Source: Phymatolithon calcareum (lineage: Eukaryota; Rhodophyta; Florideophyceae; Hapalidiales). From it: a stretch of DNA of 64,000 nt. A program made the translations under genes and the position numbers. The notes under the pieces were generated by a model. That model did not search any database and was not told the DNA's origin. It saw only the letters and a program-made list of their open reading frames with translations. The stretch is from NCBI GenBank assembly GCA_977006965.1, contig OZ345358.1, forward strand, positions 682,001 to 746,000, in the 5' to 3' direction. Shown here in pieces: positions 55,476 through 64,000 of the stretch (positions within the stretch are counted from its first letter, which is position 1; every line of letters begins with the position of its first letter).

Positions 55476-55702
55476 GCCTCACCTTGGAGTAACAAGGCCA
55501 CTTTTCGAAAGTTACGTAAGCTGGCGTTCGCTGGTCCTCCTAGTAGATTCTTACTACAAACTACAGGAGAGCACTTGTCAATTGCTTGCACTCATATTCA
55601 ATTTCAGGAGCTATCTCTGAAGAGTCTAGAAGGCGGTTCAAGATCCGTGTCAGTTTTCGTCATGTCCTGGAATCTCCCATTTGATCGGAAAAAGCACATG
55701 TG

Positions 55703-55890
55703 CTTTCACTAGATTAGATGGATGATTACTTGGATACGAACTTATCGATTACCGCAGAAGAGAACGTTCGATGATTTCGGTCACGGATGTCGGTGCAGTG
55801 TCCCCATGTTTCTGTTCCGTTTTTTGGTGAACGCTGTGAACGAAGCTATCAGTTCTGTCCATGTTGAATTAAATCCAATGCAGCAATTAC
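55703..55890 (+). pseudogene. R1 copy F: end of the 393-aa ORF and following sequence
   Basis: CCGCAGAAGAGAACGTTCGA at 55755, followed by TGATTTCGGTCACGG, matches the last codons of both 393-aa ORFs (PQKRTFDDFG), and TTTTGGTGAACGCTGTGAAC at about 55824 matches the sequence just after the ORF in copy B. About 25 terminal codons remain, frame-disrupted before them. Confidence 0.7.
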
Positions 55891-56754
55891 CTAAACGTGT
55901 TCAACGTTGCAATTCTCTCGTTTCGATCAGGCTCTTTTCCTCGCATCCTTGGTGCTGTCAGAGGGGCCTTCTTGAGAATTCATCAAAATCGCGGCATAGA
56001 CCCAGTCAAAAAAGTCCTCATTACCAGTCATTATTTCGTGGACTGGTTACCAGGACGCGGCATAGGTTTTCAGTGGCTGAGTGTTGGTTTGTAAACTTTC
56101 GCTTCAGATGTTTTCGCACACTTTTGAGCAAAAACTTGAAACATCACGAAAAGTTTGGTTGAAAAGCAATTCCACTTCCGAAAACTAAAAATCGTTATGA
56201 GAAAAAATGTCCCATAAATGAGCACATCAGCCACGCCAAACCGATGCCGCGTCCTCATTACCAGTGAAAATATTTCGGACTGGATTTGAGGACTTTTCCA
56301 GACTGGTAATGCGGACGCAAAAATCGAATTCTCAAGAAGGTCCCTCTGTCAGAAAGAACCATAGAGGCTTTTCATGTACAAGCGGCGATGTGTCGTGTAT
56401 TGATAACTTTGAAAAATTATCAATACACGAAGCACGGCCGTCCGAACGCTATCACGGAGAACAACATCCTAAGCACTAAGCGCGATAACTAGTCACTCAG
56501 TAAGAAATCGTCCTTGTCCCATCCAGTCATGAAACGCATCCTCCTTGTTCGTCAACGAAGTTGGCGTCGGCTCCACATCTACAGCAATTGTGTTATTCTC
56601 TGACTTCGCATACCCATTGCTGCTCCATTCGTAGACATCCCGCAATACTTCCACAGTATCATCTCCTCAGTAATCATTCCCGAGGTCACGGTGGACGTTG
56701 AGGAAGAGCCTATGCTCATCAACGTGTCACATAATGTGAGAGAACCTTCACTTA
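55891..56754. other. no supportable gene
   Basis: Non-coding. Imperfect internal repeats include GTCCTCATTACCAGT (56010 and 56252) and ACGCGGCATAGGTTT / GCCGCGTCCTCATTACC. It holds the palindrome at 56394-56429. Confidence 0.35.
56394..56429. repeat. inverted repeat, 13-bp arms, 10-base loop
   Basis: CGTGTATTGATAA, CTTTGAAAAA, TTATCAATACACG. The arms are exact. Confidence 0.9.
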
Positions 56755-57145
56755 CAATGCTCTACTATTACACTGCCCTGTTCTCATAAATTCTTCGCCT
56801 GGAGCCAAGGTTCCGCCCAGCCTTTTGACCAGACAATCAACCTCTAATATATCGCGTTGATCGGCGGTTCTAACTCCTATGGCACATGTTCCTCGCATTG
56901 GCCAGTGAATGTGGAACATCATTTTAGGGCACCACCTCCCTGGATCGAACAACTTTTCCTGTCCATTCCCCCGCTCTCGCGCCAGCACCACGCTCATTCT
57001 TCATCAGCAGTCCGCGCTTGGCTAGGGATCCACGATCCCGTTGGCAGCATTGACAGAACTCTTATTGTTTTTCGCGTGCCCGCTTTCTTTCTCTCGCTTT
57101 GCTACTGTGTTCGTTCGCATAACCTTTAAGTTATAATTTCAGTCC

Positions 57146-57215
57146 ATTAATCATTTTTACTTAGCAAAAGGGGAAATGAATTTAATTCCCCTTTTGCTAA
57201 GAAAAAATGATTAAT
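57146..57215. repeat. palindrome, 30-bp arms, 10-base loop, in R1 copy D
   Basis: Arms 57146-57175 and 57186-57215 match at 29 of 30 positions (core CTTAGCAAAAGGGGAA). TAATTTCAG occurs just before and just after. Copies A (about 11006-11050) and B have a single arm only. Confidence 0.9.
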
Positions 57216-57339
57216 TTCATAATTTCAGAAGCAAGTACTTGATTCTTTAACAATCTCCCGTTCCTGCGTAACATCCATCGCTAGTACAACGGGATGAATG
57301 ACCACTTTCGTAAAGCATCGGCTTTACCGAAGTGAAATT

Positions 57340-57585
57340 TTGTAATGGATGGATGGATTTCTGTTTTATTGAAGCTCCCTTAGTCAATTATCATTGCACC
57401 TGAGAGACTTTTCGTTGCGCTACAATCCTTCGCTTACGTTTTCATTTTGATTTCGGACATTTTCTTTGGACGGTATCAACTGCCATTTCCAACATATCTT
57501 TTTGAATATCGGAAAGTCGTTGCTTGGGCATTAAGTTTCAGATAACTGTGAGAGCTTCATCGAGTTCGGAATCTTTTTCTTTCCG
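57340..57585 (-). pseudogene. LINE-B 3' fragment, 5'-truncated
   Basis: The complement is nearly identical to 62050-62270: TCCGAACTCGATGAAGCTCT versus TCCGAACACGATGAAGCTCT, the final codons for AVDTVQRKCPKSK, and the 3' UTR GAAGGATTGTAGCGCAACG. It ends in ATCCATCCATCC-type repeats. Inserted at the edge of R3 copy 2. Confidence 0.85.
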
Positions 57586-58050
57586 GTGGTGCTGCCTTTA
57601 TTACCGTATATATGGAGAAGCAAATGAATTGCAGTGTAGATGATGAATGTTTTCAAAGAGGGATTACCGAAGCAGCGAGAGGTATAGCACCCGACAGGTA
57701 GTCGTGGCGCAGACGACCGTCAGCGCTACGGGGGACAGTAAGTGCAGCTTGCATCGGCGTCCATTCGGTTGCCTTGTGGAGATAGAGAGAGGTATTCGAT
57801 AGGCGTCCCTTGTGTTAGCAAAGTGAGACAGCGGAAGGTATCCGCTTCTGTGTCCATAGGGGAGCACCGGCCACTTGTGATCCAGTGCAGGTACAGTGCG
57901 CGAGTGGGCGCCGATTCTAGGGTCGCCCAGGGGAACTGATATGCATTGTTTTGATACTCTTCAGGAAACCGGCTTGATATCTAATACCCAACAATGTTGA
58001 AGACCGTTGACCGGCTTTAGGCACGTGAGAGAAGAGAGGGTGTTACAGAG
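57586..58050 (-). repeat. R3 repeat copy 2 (empty site for the LINE-A insertion of copy 1)
   Basis: The complement of 51260-52125 without the 283-bp LINE insertion and with only one copy of the 77-bp unit. Confidence 0.7.
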
Positions 58051-58499
58051 GAGAAACCAACGCAAAAGGAATGCTTGGTGCCCCGGGGACTGTTGTCGCC
58101 GCGAACAGACCAGAAATCGGGGATGTGGATCGTCGAGAATATGCAGGAGAGTACCACCGTATATTCAACGCGAGAAGTAGAGTTTTAGTGATTGGCGAGG
58201 GTGTTGCTTTACTGGGCTGGCAGACGAGCCGAGCAGGCGCGGTGGCGTGCGGCTCGAGGCGGCCATCGCTTGGGCGCTCTAGTCAGTTGGTGCTCGTTTA
58301 GCGGGATGTTAGACAACATCTTTGTCGGCTCCCTCGTCAATGGCAAGATGGTCCATGCGACAATAGTTAAGGCTGGAGTAAGATCTCTCTCCGGCCTTAT
58401 CAATTGTAAACTCCACCCTCTGGGTTGGAAAGGATTTACAGTAGTATCAAAAGCTACATACTGTGTTTGCTATACTGACTTGGTCCTGTTTTAACGATT

Positions 58500-58830
58500 T
58501 AAAGCGGCTACTAACCGAAGCCAAACTCGCGATGAAAATTCGACTCCGCCTCTTTGGCTGCGGCATGGTATCCATCCTTCTCTACGGGTGCGAGCCCTGG
58601 AAGATGACAAAACAAGTTAAAGGAAACTGACTTCAGCTGCGTTCAGAATGCTATCCAAGATAACTGGTCGAACAGTCGAAGACGAGGCTCGAGAGCCTTC
58701 ACTCGACGTCAGCCTGCTCGCCAGGGATCAGCGATGGAATGGCTTGGACACATACTCCGAATGGACGAGCGCCGCACGGTCCGCCAAGTGCTATTCCAGT
58801 GCGTCAAAGAAGAAGAAGAAAGGTTGATTT
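58500..58830 (+). pseudogene. third LINE lineage, end of reverse transcriptase region
   Basis: Frame-broken fragment. VSILLYGCEPWKM near 58570 and WLGHILRMDERRTVRQVL near 58740-58795 are hallmarks of the region after the thumb in CR1/RTE/jockey-like elements (LLYGCExW and GHxLRM). AAAGAAGAAGAAGAAAGG follows, possibly a simple tail. Confidence 0.65.
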
Positions 58831-59570
58831 TTATTTAAAATTTACCAAGTACAGTAGAATAGAATGGAGAAAACTAGAGCCTCGAAGCGCTTCTAACCTC
58901 ACTTTGAGGAATTGCATATTACAATACAATACTGTATTTGCTGGCCGGACATACATTAAAGAGCGTTTGAAGGACAATGTGTTCAGCGGCCCGATTCGAA
59001 GCGTTCATTTGAAGCCTTGTCGGAAGAAGAAGGTCACCGCGAAGCCGGATTTACTCGGGGGACTGTCGAAGGGGCTGCTATCATATATAGCGTGCCCGGC
59101 AGGGGCCCAAAAGCTGTACAGTACTGCACACTTCGTGAGCGATGAGTGAGAGATGGATGCAGTCAGACACGTTTTCCAAACATCTTCGCCATTGGTCTAC
59201 AGTTGAAGCAAGCGGGTCAATCATTGGCGCTGTCGACATCGGGACAGCAAGCTAGCTGATACTTACCTGGAATAAACCTGAAGGCGACAAGTTGGCCCGG
59301 TATCATAGGAGGACGGAAATCATCACATTGGCAAGAGAGCGCGGCGAGATGACCGTTTGCGACAACATTACAGGGTAAACTTTGTCGCACGCAATAAGCT
59401 ATGATATTGTATACGGCTCAGTGCGCTCTGTGTAAGACGCTTGCAGGATATGATAGAGCCAGACTTACGTGGTTTTCCGATGAAAATACAGCACTAAAGT
59501 AAGGATTCGTATCATATTTTGTACATGATTGTTACATGTACCAATTGTGTATCACTTTGGCTTCCGCATG

Positions 59571-59642
59571 CATACATCCATTCCACAACCGGGGTTTGTC
59601 AGTGCGCGCACTGACAAGCCCCGGTTGTTGAATGGATGTATG
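59571..59642. repeat. 72-bp palindrome without loop, in R1 copy D
   Basis: Arms 59571-59606 and 59607-59642 match at 34 of 36 positions, centred on GTGCG|CGCAC. The right arm is the ordinary R1 sequence (CCCCGGTTGTTGAATGGATG); the left arm is its inverted copy, absent from B and C. Confidence 0.95.
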
Positions 59643-59820
59643 TTTCACGGAGACGACAGCACTGCGGGGCTTTCCACAGTTCTGTCAACAGATAATCTTA
59701 CATAAACGGACAAGTATTGAAAACAGATTAAGTTTAGCAGCGTAGTTGATGCACTTTATTTGCTGCTATTCTACTACTGTAGTACAGTTTTGCATCCATT
59801 CCTTCCCAACTTCTCTTCAA

Positions 59821-60790
59821 TTTTCGCGACAATATGATAGTGTAGCGTTCATCAAAATTTGATTTAATTTACACCACTTGACAGCACAGACAGGTAATTC
59901 TGTGGCAGCAGGGGAACATTCCCCTGGTGGCAGGTACAATTTTATAACACAGTAACTCTCGGATTTCCCAAAATCAACCCATTGAGCGGAATCGCGATTC
60001 CGAGGTCGAAGCCAAGGGTGTTCACAGGAACTCTCGAAGGACAGATTCTCAAAAGATGACAGCGCCTGGACTAAGTGACCACTGGACGAGCTCCTGGCCA
60101 TGTTCCAGGCCGTAGACAATCCGCATCCCAACACAGCAGAGTGCACACTCCCTGCAAATCGGACTCCCTTCGTGTGGCACATGAACGTGGACTCAGTTCC
60201 TCCCTCGAGACCCCTCAGGGGACCAGAGGTAGGTTTTTGTAGACCACCGAACCGAGGAACACCCACCATAAGAAACTCTTCGCCGGACAGGATCAAGCCA
60301 AATTTTCCTGGCACAAGTAAAGCTTCCCCAAGATTCAGCACATGGGTTCTTAACTTTTAAATAAAATCTACTTTTTCGTCGACTTAACGTTCATGGCCTT
60401 GGAGCTGGCATTACTTCTTGAACACAAAATCCGCTGAATGTAGTGGAAGCATTAAAGAAAGGCTGTCCAGACAATACTAAAATCGGAGCCTGCGGGAACA
60501 TGTGCACGATATTAAAAGCTAAGTCTCTGCAACACTGTTTTTTCTTTCGTTGTTTTTACTACTATTTAGGCAGGTGCGCAATTTCCAAAACCCCTTCTCA
60601 GACACTATATGAAAAACTAGAACAATTAGTGCAATCTATTTACGCAGATGGCAGCGTCATGGGCGTCGTTTTCTTCTACCGTAATGGACAGCAAGTCGAA
60701 AGCAATATCGTGGAAGAGAGGGCGGAAACGCATACAGTTGCTGAGTGTTCTCTGTCGCTATTATAAAATATCATATTTTCTACGCCTGCC
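59821..60790. other. no supportable gene
   Basis: Overlapping frames on both strands (59817-60341 minus, 60100-60360 plus, 60443-60766 plus) show no motifs. The last could be a remnant of the LINE-B upstream region, but no finger-domain motif is visible. Confidence 0.3.
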
Positions 60791-61870
60791 ATGAGAACGT
60801 ACAATGCGGCAATCAAAAATGGTCACAGGAACATTGTCGTTCTCGACCTGTCGAAGGCTTTTGACACCATGCCAAGACACGTTCTATCTCGACTACTCAA
60901 GAAGAGGCTTTCTGCAACACTGGCCTCATGGGTTATGTACTTTCTCCAACCTAGCATGATATATAATCCTACGGACGACCGAAATAATCGGTTTGTAATC
61001 AACAAAGAGGTCCCACAAGGATCACCACTATCACCGGCGCTATATAACATCTTCATGGACGTTCTTGCTGAGAGCTTGTCAAGAATTCCATTTCATTATT
61101 CTAAAAGCCCGGCCACGTTTCTCGCGGATGACGTCATACTTCGCGCTTTTTCCCCAATAGGGCTTCAATTGCTCCTGGACATCGCCTCGGACTGGGCCGC
61201 CTCTACCGAGATGGTCTGGAATACAAAGGTCGGGAAGAGTTGCGTCATAACTCCCAATGGTGCAAACGAAAGCTTCAAATTCGTTCTTGCAAGAAAAGAA
61301 ATCGAGACTGTGTCCGAAACTACATACCTGGGCATCTCCATATCTTCGAACGGCATAAAAGAAACCTCTACGCTTTCCAGAATAGATGCGGCACAGAATC
61401 GACTGATGGTTCGAGGAAACATCGGACTCCACGGAAAAGGAATCACACCCTCGACATGCTTAAGACTATATAAGGCGCTCGTCCGTCCAATGACGGAGTA
61501 TATTCTCCCGTTCGCAGATCTGACGCGTATCATCCTTTGCGCACAGGACGCCCTCGAGAGTAACCTGTTCTCTAGAATGTTCGGAACTTGGTGCAAGCAT
61601 ATGCAGGCCCGCTTTCGAGGAATATGGCGCCTGGTATCCATTCAACTACGCCAGGCGCACTTGAGCTCCAAGTTCATAACAGGACAGAAATTTCGAAGAA
61701 AACAGGCACTTGAGCTTCCCAAGGGCACAACACGACTGGCAATATTGAACGCCACAAACGATATGCTTCACCAAGCTCTTCTCTGTACCTCTACAGAGGA
61801 ATTTGCACGCACCCTAGACGCTACGATAAGCGTAAACGCAAGAACGCTGAAGAACGCAAAAGAAGAATGA
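60791..61870 (+). pseudogene. LINE-B reverse transcriptase
   Basis: A 359-aa frame starting at ATG, just before motif A (NIVVLDLSKAFDTMP, D19), so the finger subdomain is absent. Motif B is VPQGSPLSPALYNIFMD (74-90), motif C FLADDVIL (D113, D114), motif D WNTKVGKS, motif E TTYLGISIS, and the thumb region is RPMTEYILPFADL. It ends at a TGA (61868-61870), but the same phase continues into KKAKHRLLCTHWLFHRFPYP, so the stop is internal to the original protein. The active-site acids are intact. Distinct from LINE-A (SKAFD instead of AAYD; different tail). Confidence 0.85.
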
Positions 61871-61948
61871 GAAGCATGTCTCCCTTCTAAAGCCACAGGA
61901 CGGGAGGGCCGGCGCCCTCCTCAGCCCATCAAGAACGAACTACCACCA

Positions 61949-62176
61949 TTGCTCGTCCTCAAAAAAGCGAAGCACAGGCTTCTTTGCACACACTGGTTAT
62001 TTCACCGCTTCCCATATCCCTGGCAAGAACAAGCAAGAAACGAAGATTCCGAACACGATGAAGCTCTCACAGTTTTCTCAAACTTAATGCACAAGCAACG
62101 ACTTTCTGATATTCAAAAAGATATTTTGGAAATGGCAGTTGATACCGTCCAAAGAAAATGTCCGAAATCAAAATGA
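61949..62176 (+). pseudogene. LINE-B C-terminal domain
   Basis: In phase with the frame ending at 61870. KKAKHRLLCTHWLFHRFPYPW is the LINE-B version of the K-x-R-x-L-x-x-x-W-x-F-x-R-F-P block, followed by a helical end DIQKDILEMAVDTVQRKCPKSK. Near-identical codons lie in the truncated copy at 57340-57585. Confidence 0.75.
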
Positions 62177-62275
62177 AAACGTAAGCGAAGGATTGTAGCG
62201 CAACGAAAAGTCTCTCAGGTGCAATGATAAATTGACAAAGGGAGATTCAATAAAACAGAAATCCAATCCAATCCG

Positions 62276-64000
62276 ATCCAGTACATAAACTGGCTCCAGT
62301 GCACCCCTTCTTACTGTAACGATTCGGGACAGGTAGAAGAGTTGCATTGGAAGAGTTGTTTCAGTCTGGGAGTGCCTATCACAGCATGAATATTCATCCA
62401 CTCTACAGACATCTTACAGTATTTTGACACGTTTATTAGATCGGCGGCTCGCACTCCAGCTTGTCAGCAATGATGACATAGTTTACGGACTTTACCCAAT
62501 TTCGGTGACGAAAAGATTAAAAAGGGTTCGAAAGACGAAAAGTAGATGGATCGAACATGATGTAGCGGTACTTACAGTGAACCCCTCATGAGGAAAGGAC
62601 CCTGAGGATTGGAATTTGTAGTCTTTCCGTTGACCTTAGAATTTACATCTTTTTTGGGCGATTGTGGGGCGGGAAAGGCACTCCGATTCAGTTGTGCAGG
62701 TAATTGAGTTAGAACGGTTGCATTTAAATGGGGTGTACTGTAGTACAGTACGGGTGAGGTCTGAATTGTTGATGTAGTGTTGAAAAGTTCTGAAAGGATA
62801 TTACTCGACATAGATATTTGACAGATTCCAAAACATTTCTGAAATTTTCGGTTTTGAGCGCATATGAGCTGAGTGGGCTCTACTAATAACAGTGTGTTTC
62901 CTGCGCTATTCAATTTTGCATGCAGTGCATCACCATCGCGATGAAACAATGAGCCCAAAATTCCAGTCGGCACCTTTCTAACTTATCTACTGAACCGTCA
63001 AGTTTGTTTCTTGATTCTTGGTCTGGCTTTTTCTTTTCAATTTCTCTTTATCTTGTCTGCTCAACGTTTTAGTTCTTTTTCTTCATTTTTGTCAATCTTT
63101 TTTCATTTTCTTCAAGAATTTTTTTGAGCCGAATATTTTCATTGCTTGCTTCTTGATTCTTCATATATTTCTTTGACGGGGTAGGACCTACCTAGATTTC
63201 CGCCTGCCTAATCCCGTCTTGAACTTGTGCTCTAGATGATTCCTTGCCTCGGTGTGGATCTATTCTTCGGAAGCTCATCCTGCTAATTCGGACCGGGGTT
63301 TGCTCGAATGTTTCTGAAGGACTTATTGTATTTCCTCGAATCATCGATATCCATATCGTCGACGTCCTTCGCTAATGACTTTCTGACTTGTTTAGAAAAA
63401 TGTCTTTCTCACAAAAACTTTATTCCGGCTCTAGTTTCCGCACTGAAATTTTACAGATTTGACAAACGGCCTTATCGGGAAACACATCCCTAGCTATTCC
63501 AGCAATTTATGTCGTCTGCCTTTCCTTAGCGAAAGAGCCCAAAATTCAAAATCGATCACAGAGCCATGGCTTCATAGCGCATGTTTCAAATCGCCATCTT
63601 TTGCAGCCATCCTCGCCGTACCTCACGAACGATCACTGTGGAAAATCTTTTTGCAGAATTTGCAATCTAAGATTATATTAGAATTCAAAAAACTAATGTT
63701 AGAATCAAGATACTGCGCCGGAACACGAGCACTACAGTAAACTTCCCAGCAAGCCCAGGGTCTGAGGTTCGCTTAACTCTTCGCGAATCAATTCGTGAAT
63801 AAACGAATGAATTCTTCGCGGGTGTCGAATTCGCGTTCACAACAACCCCCTTAGCGAATATGCAGTAAATCATCTCTGATCATGCATTCAAAAATGGGCA
63901 GTTCTGCGAGCTTGCATACCAGAACTGTATTTACGGACTTGGGCGTGGAAGGCATTTGGGTATGCTGCCAAGACTTGGGGGTGGGGGAAGCTTTTGTTCC
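62276..64000. other. no supportable gene; possible coiled-coil coding remnant on minus strand
   Basis: Plus strand 62990-63130 is pyrimidine-rich. On the minus strand about 63330-63070 reads a Lys/Glu-rich stretch (KKILEENEKRLTKMKKKN) preceded, after a stop, by SRMSFRRIDPHRGKESSRAQ. This could be a coiled-coil fragment or simply a biased tract. The 133-aa minus frame at 62572-62973 has no motif. Near 63780-63835 TTCGCG and GAATTC words form an imperfect inverted repeat. Confidence 0.3.

Larger units (their letters stand above)
52816..55600 (-). mobile_element. head-to-tail array of truncated LINE-A copies
   Basis: On the minus strand, from high to low: a LINE-A 3' segment (55600-55476), then unit 2 (55475-54494) and unit 1 (54493-52816). 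Units 1 and 2 both begin within motif A at the codons for AYDSVP and both end with a tail (TCAAATATCCCCATTGGG and ACATATATCCCCCATTGGG). The 18-mer GCCTCACCTTGGAGTAAC at 54533-54550 (tail of unit 2) recurs at 55476-55493 (upstream segment), so the upstream segment is the same 3' region. Unit 1 carries the nested insertion at 54074-54391. Confidence 0.75.
56755..59820 (-). mobile_element. R1 element copy D, ORF lost, with nested insertions
   Basis: Segments matching R1 in order on the minus strand: upstream region 59820-59340 (GGGTAAACTTTGTCGCACGC also near 16932 in B), 59110-58920 (GAAGGACAATGTGTTCAGCG; compare GAAGGGCAATGTGCTCTGCC near 14265), tandem-unit part 58310-58053, and the terminal part 57335-56755. 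The ORF is absent. LINE-B and R3 occupy 57340-58050, and another LINE fragment lies at 58500-58830. Confidence 0.65.
60791..62275 (+). mobile_element. LINE-B non-LTR retrotransposon, 5'-truncated
   Basis: Reverse transcriptase from motif A onward, C-terminal domain, 3' UTR and a tail of AATCC/ATCC repeats (AATCCAATCCAATCCGATCC near 62260). The same 3' end is found at 57340-57585 and, diverged, at 44661-44985. Fingers and endonuclease are missing. Confidence 0.8.

Noticed and set aside
59817-60341. 174-aa minus-strand frame
   Set aside because: No recognisable motif and no relative in the window; its start overlaps the R1 copy D border.
61165-61641. 158-aa minus-strand frame
   Set aside because: Antisense to the LINE-B reverse transcriptase.

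Overview
This is a eukaryotic nuclear window made almost entirely of mobile DNA. The evidence is spliceosomal-type introns (57 and about 66 nt, with GT...AG ends), several classes of eukaryotic transposon, and no operons, rRNA or dense gene order. The mix (MULE, hAT, Tigger/pogo-like, PIF/Harbinger-like, Helitron, two or three non-LTR retrotransposon lineages) would suit a repeat-rich alga or other protist. I cannot fix the species from sequence alone. Copy comparisons below were made by eye.

Layout. 0.5-1 kb: 3' end of a LINE. 3.5-7.3 kb: a short deleted MULE, then a MULE with most of its transposase nested inside an element whose ends are tandem TGTCACTAAT-type repeats (called R2). 7.6 kb: a 151-bp foldback. 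8.7-17.3 kb: two opposed copies (A and B) of an unclassified family, R1; copy B carries an intact 393-aa ORF of unknown function. 18.5-19.3 kb: a Tigger-like element with perfect 24-bp TIRs. 19.4-20.4 kb: the best candidate host gene, with an in-frame intron. 21.4-22.6 kb: a Harbinger-like transposase fragment and a hAT-type MITE. 25.4-26.5 kb: a Helitron coding remnant. 26.5-32.4 kb: nothing I can name. 32.5-34.6 kb: second R2 copy and third MULE copy. 35.7-36.3 kb: R1 fragment E. 37.5-39.6 kb: a nearly complete LINE reverse transcriptase (LINE-A). 40.2-41.6 kb: unrecognised ORFs. 42.05-43.39 kb: a hAT element with a perfect 8-bp target duplication. 45.8-50.9 kb: R1 copy C with the second intact 393-aa ORF. 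51.3-55.6 kb: R3 repeat and a head-to-tail array of truncated LINE-A copies, one interrupted by a P-loop GTPase fragment fused to a LINE tail and flanked by a 12-bp duplication. 55.7-59.8 kb: R1 fragments F and D, with nested LINE and R3 pieces. 60.8-62.3 kb: a second LINE type (LINE-B). 62.3-64 kb: no gene called.

The most unusual points are: (1) R1, whose 393-aa protein is in no family I know, is kept at exactly 393 codons in two diverged copies and shows more silent than replacement changes in a hand-counted stretch; (2) recurrent near-perfect palindromes with almost no loop, two of them present in one repeat copy but absent from its sister copies, which looks like snap-back template switching; (3) the LINE-tailed GTPase insertion; (4) the LINE tandem array whose units start at the same codon.
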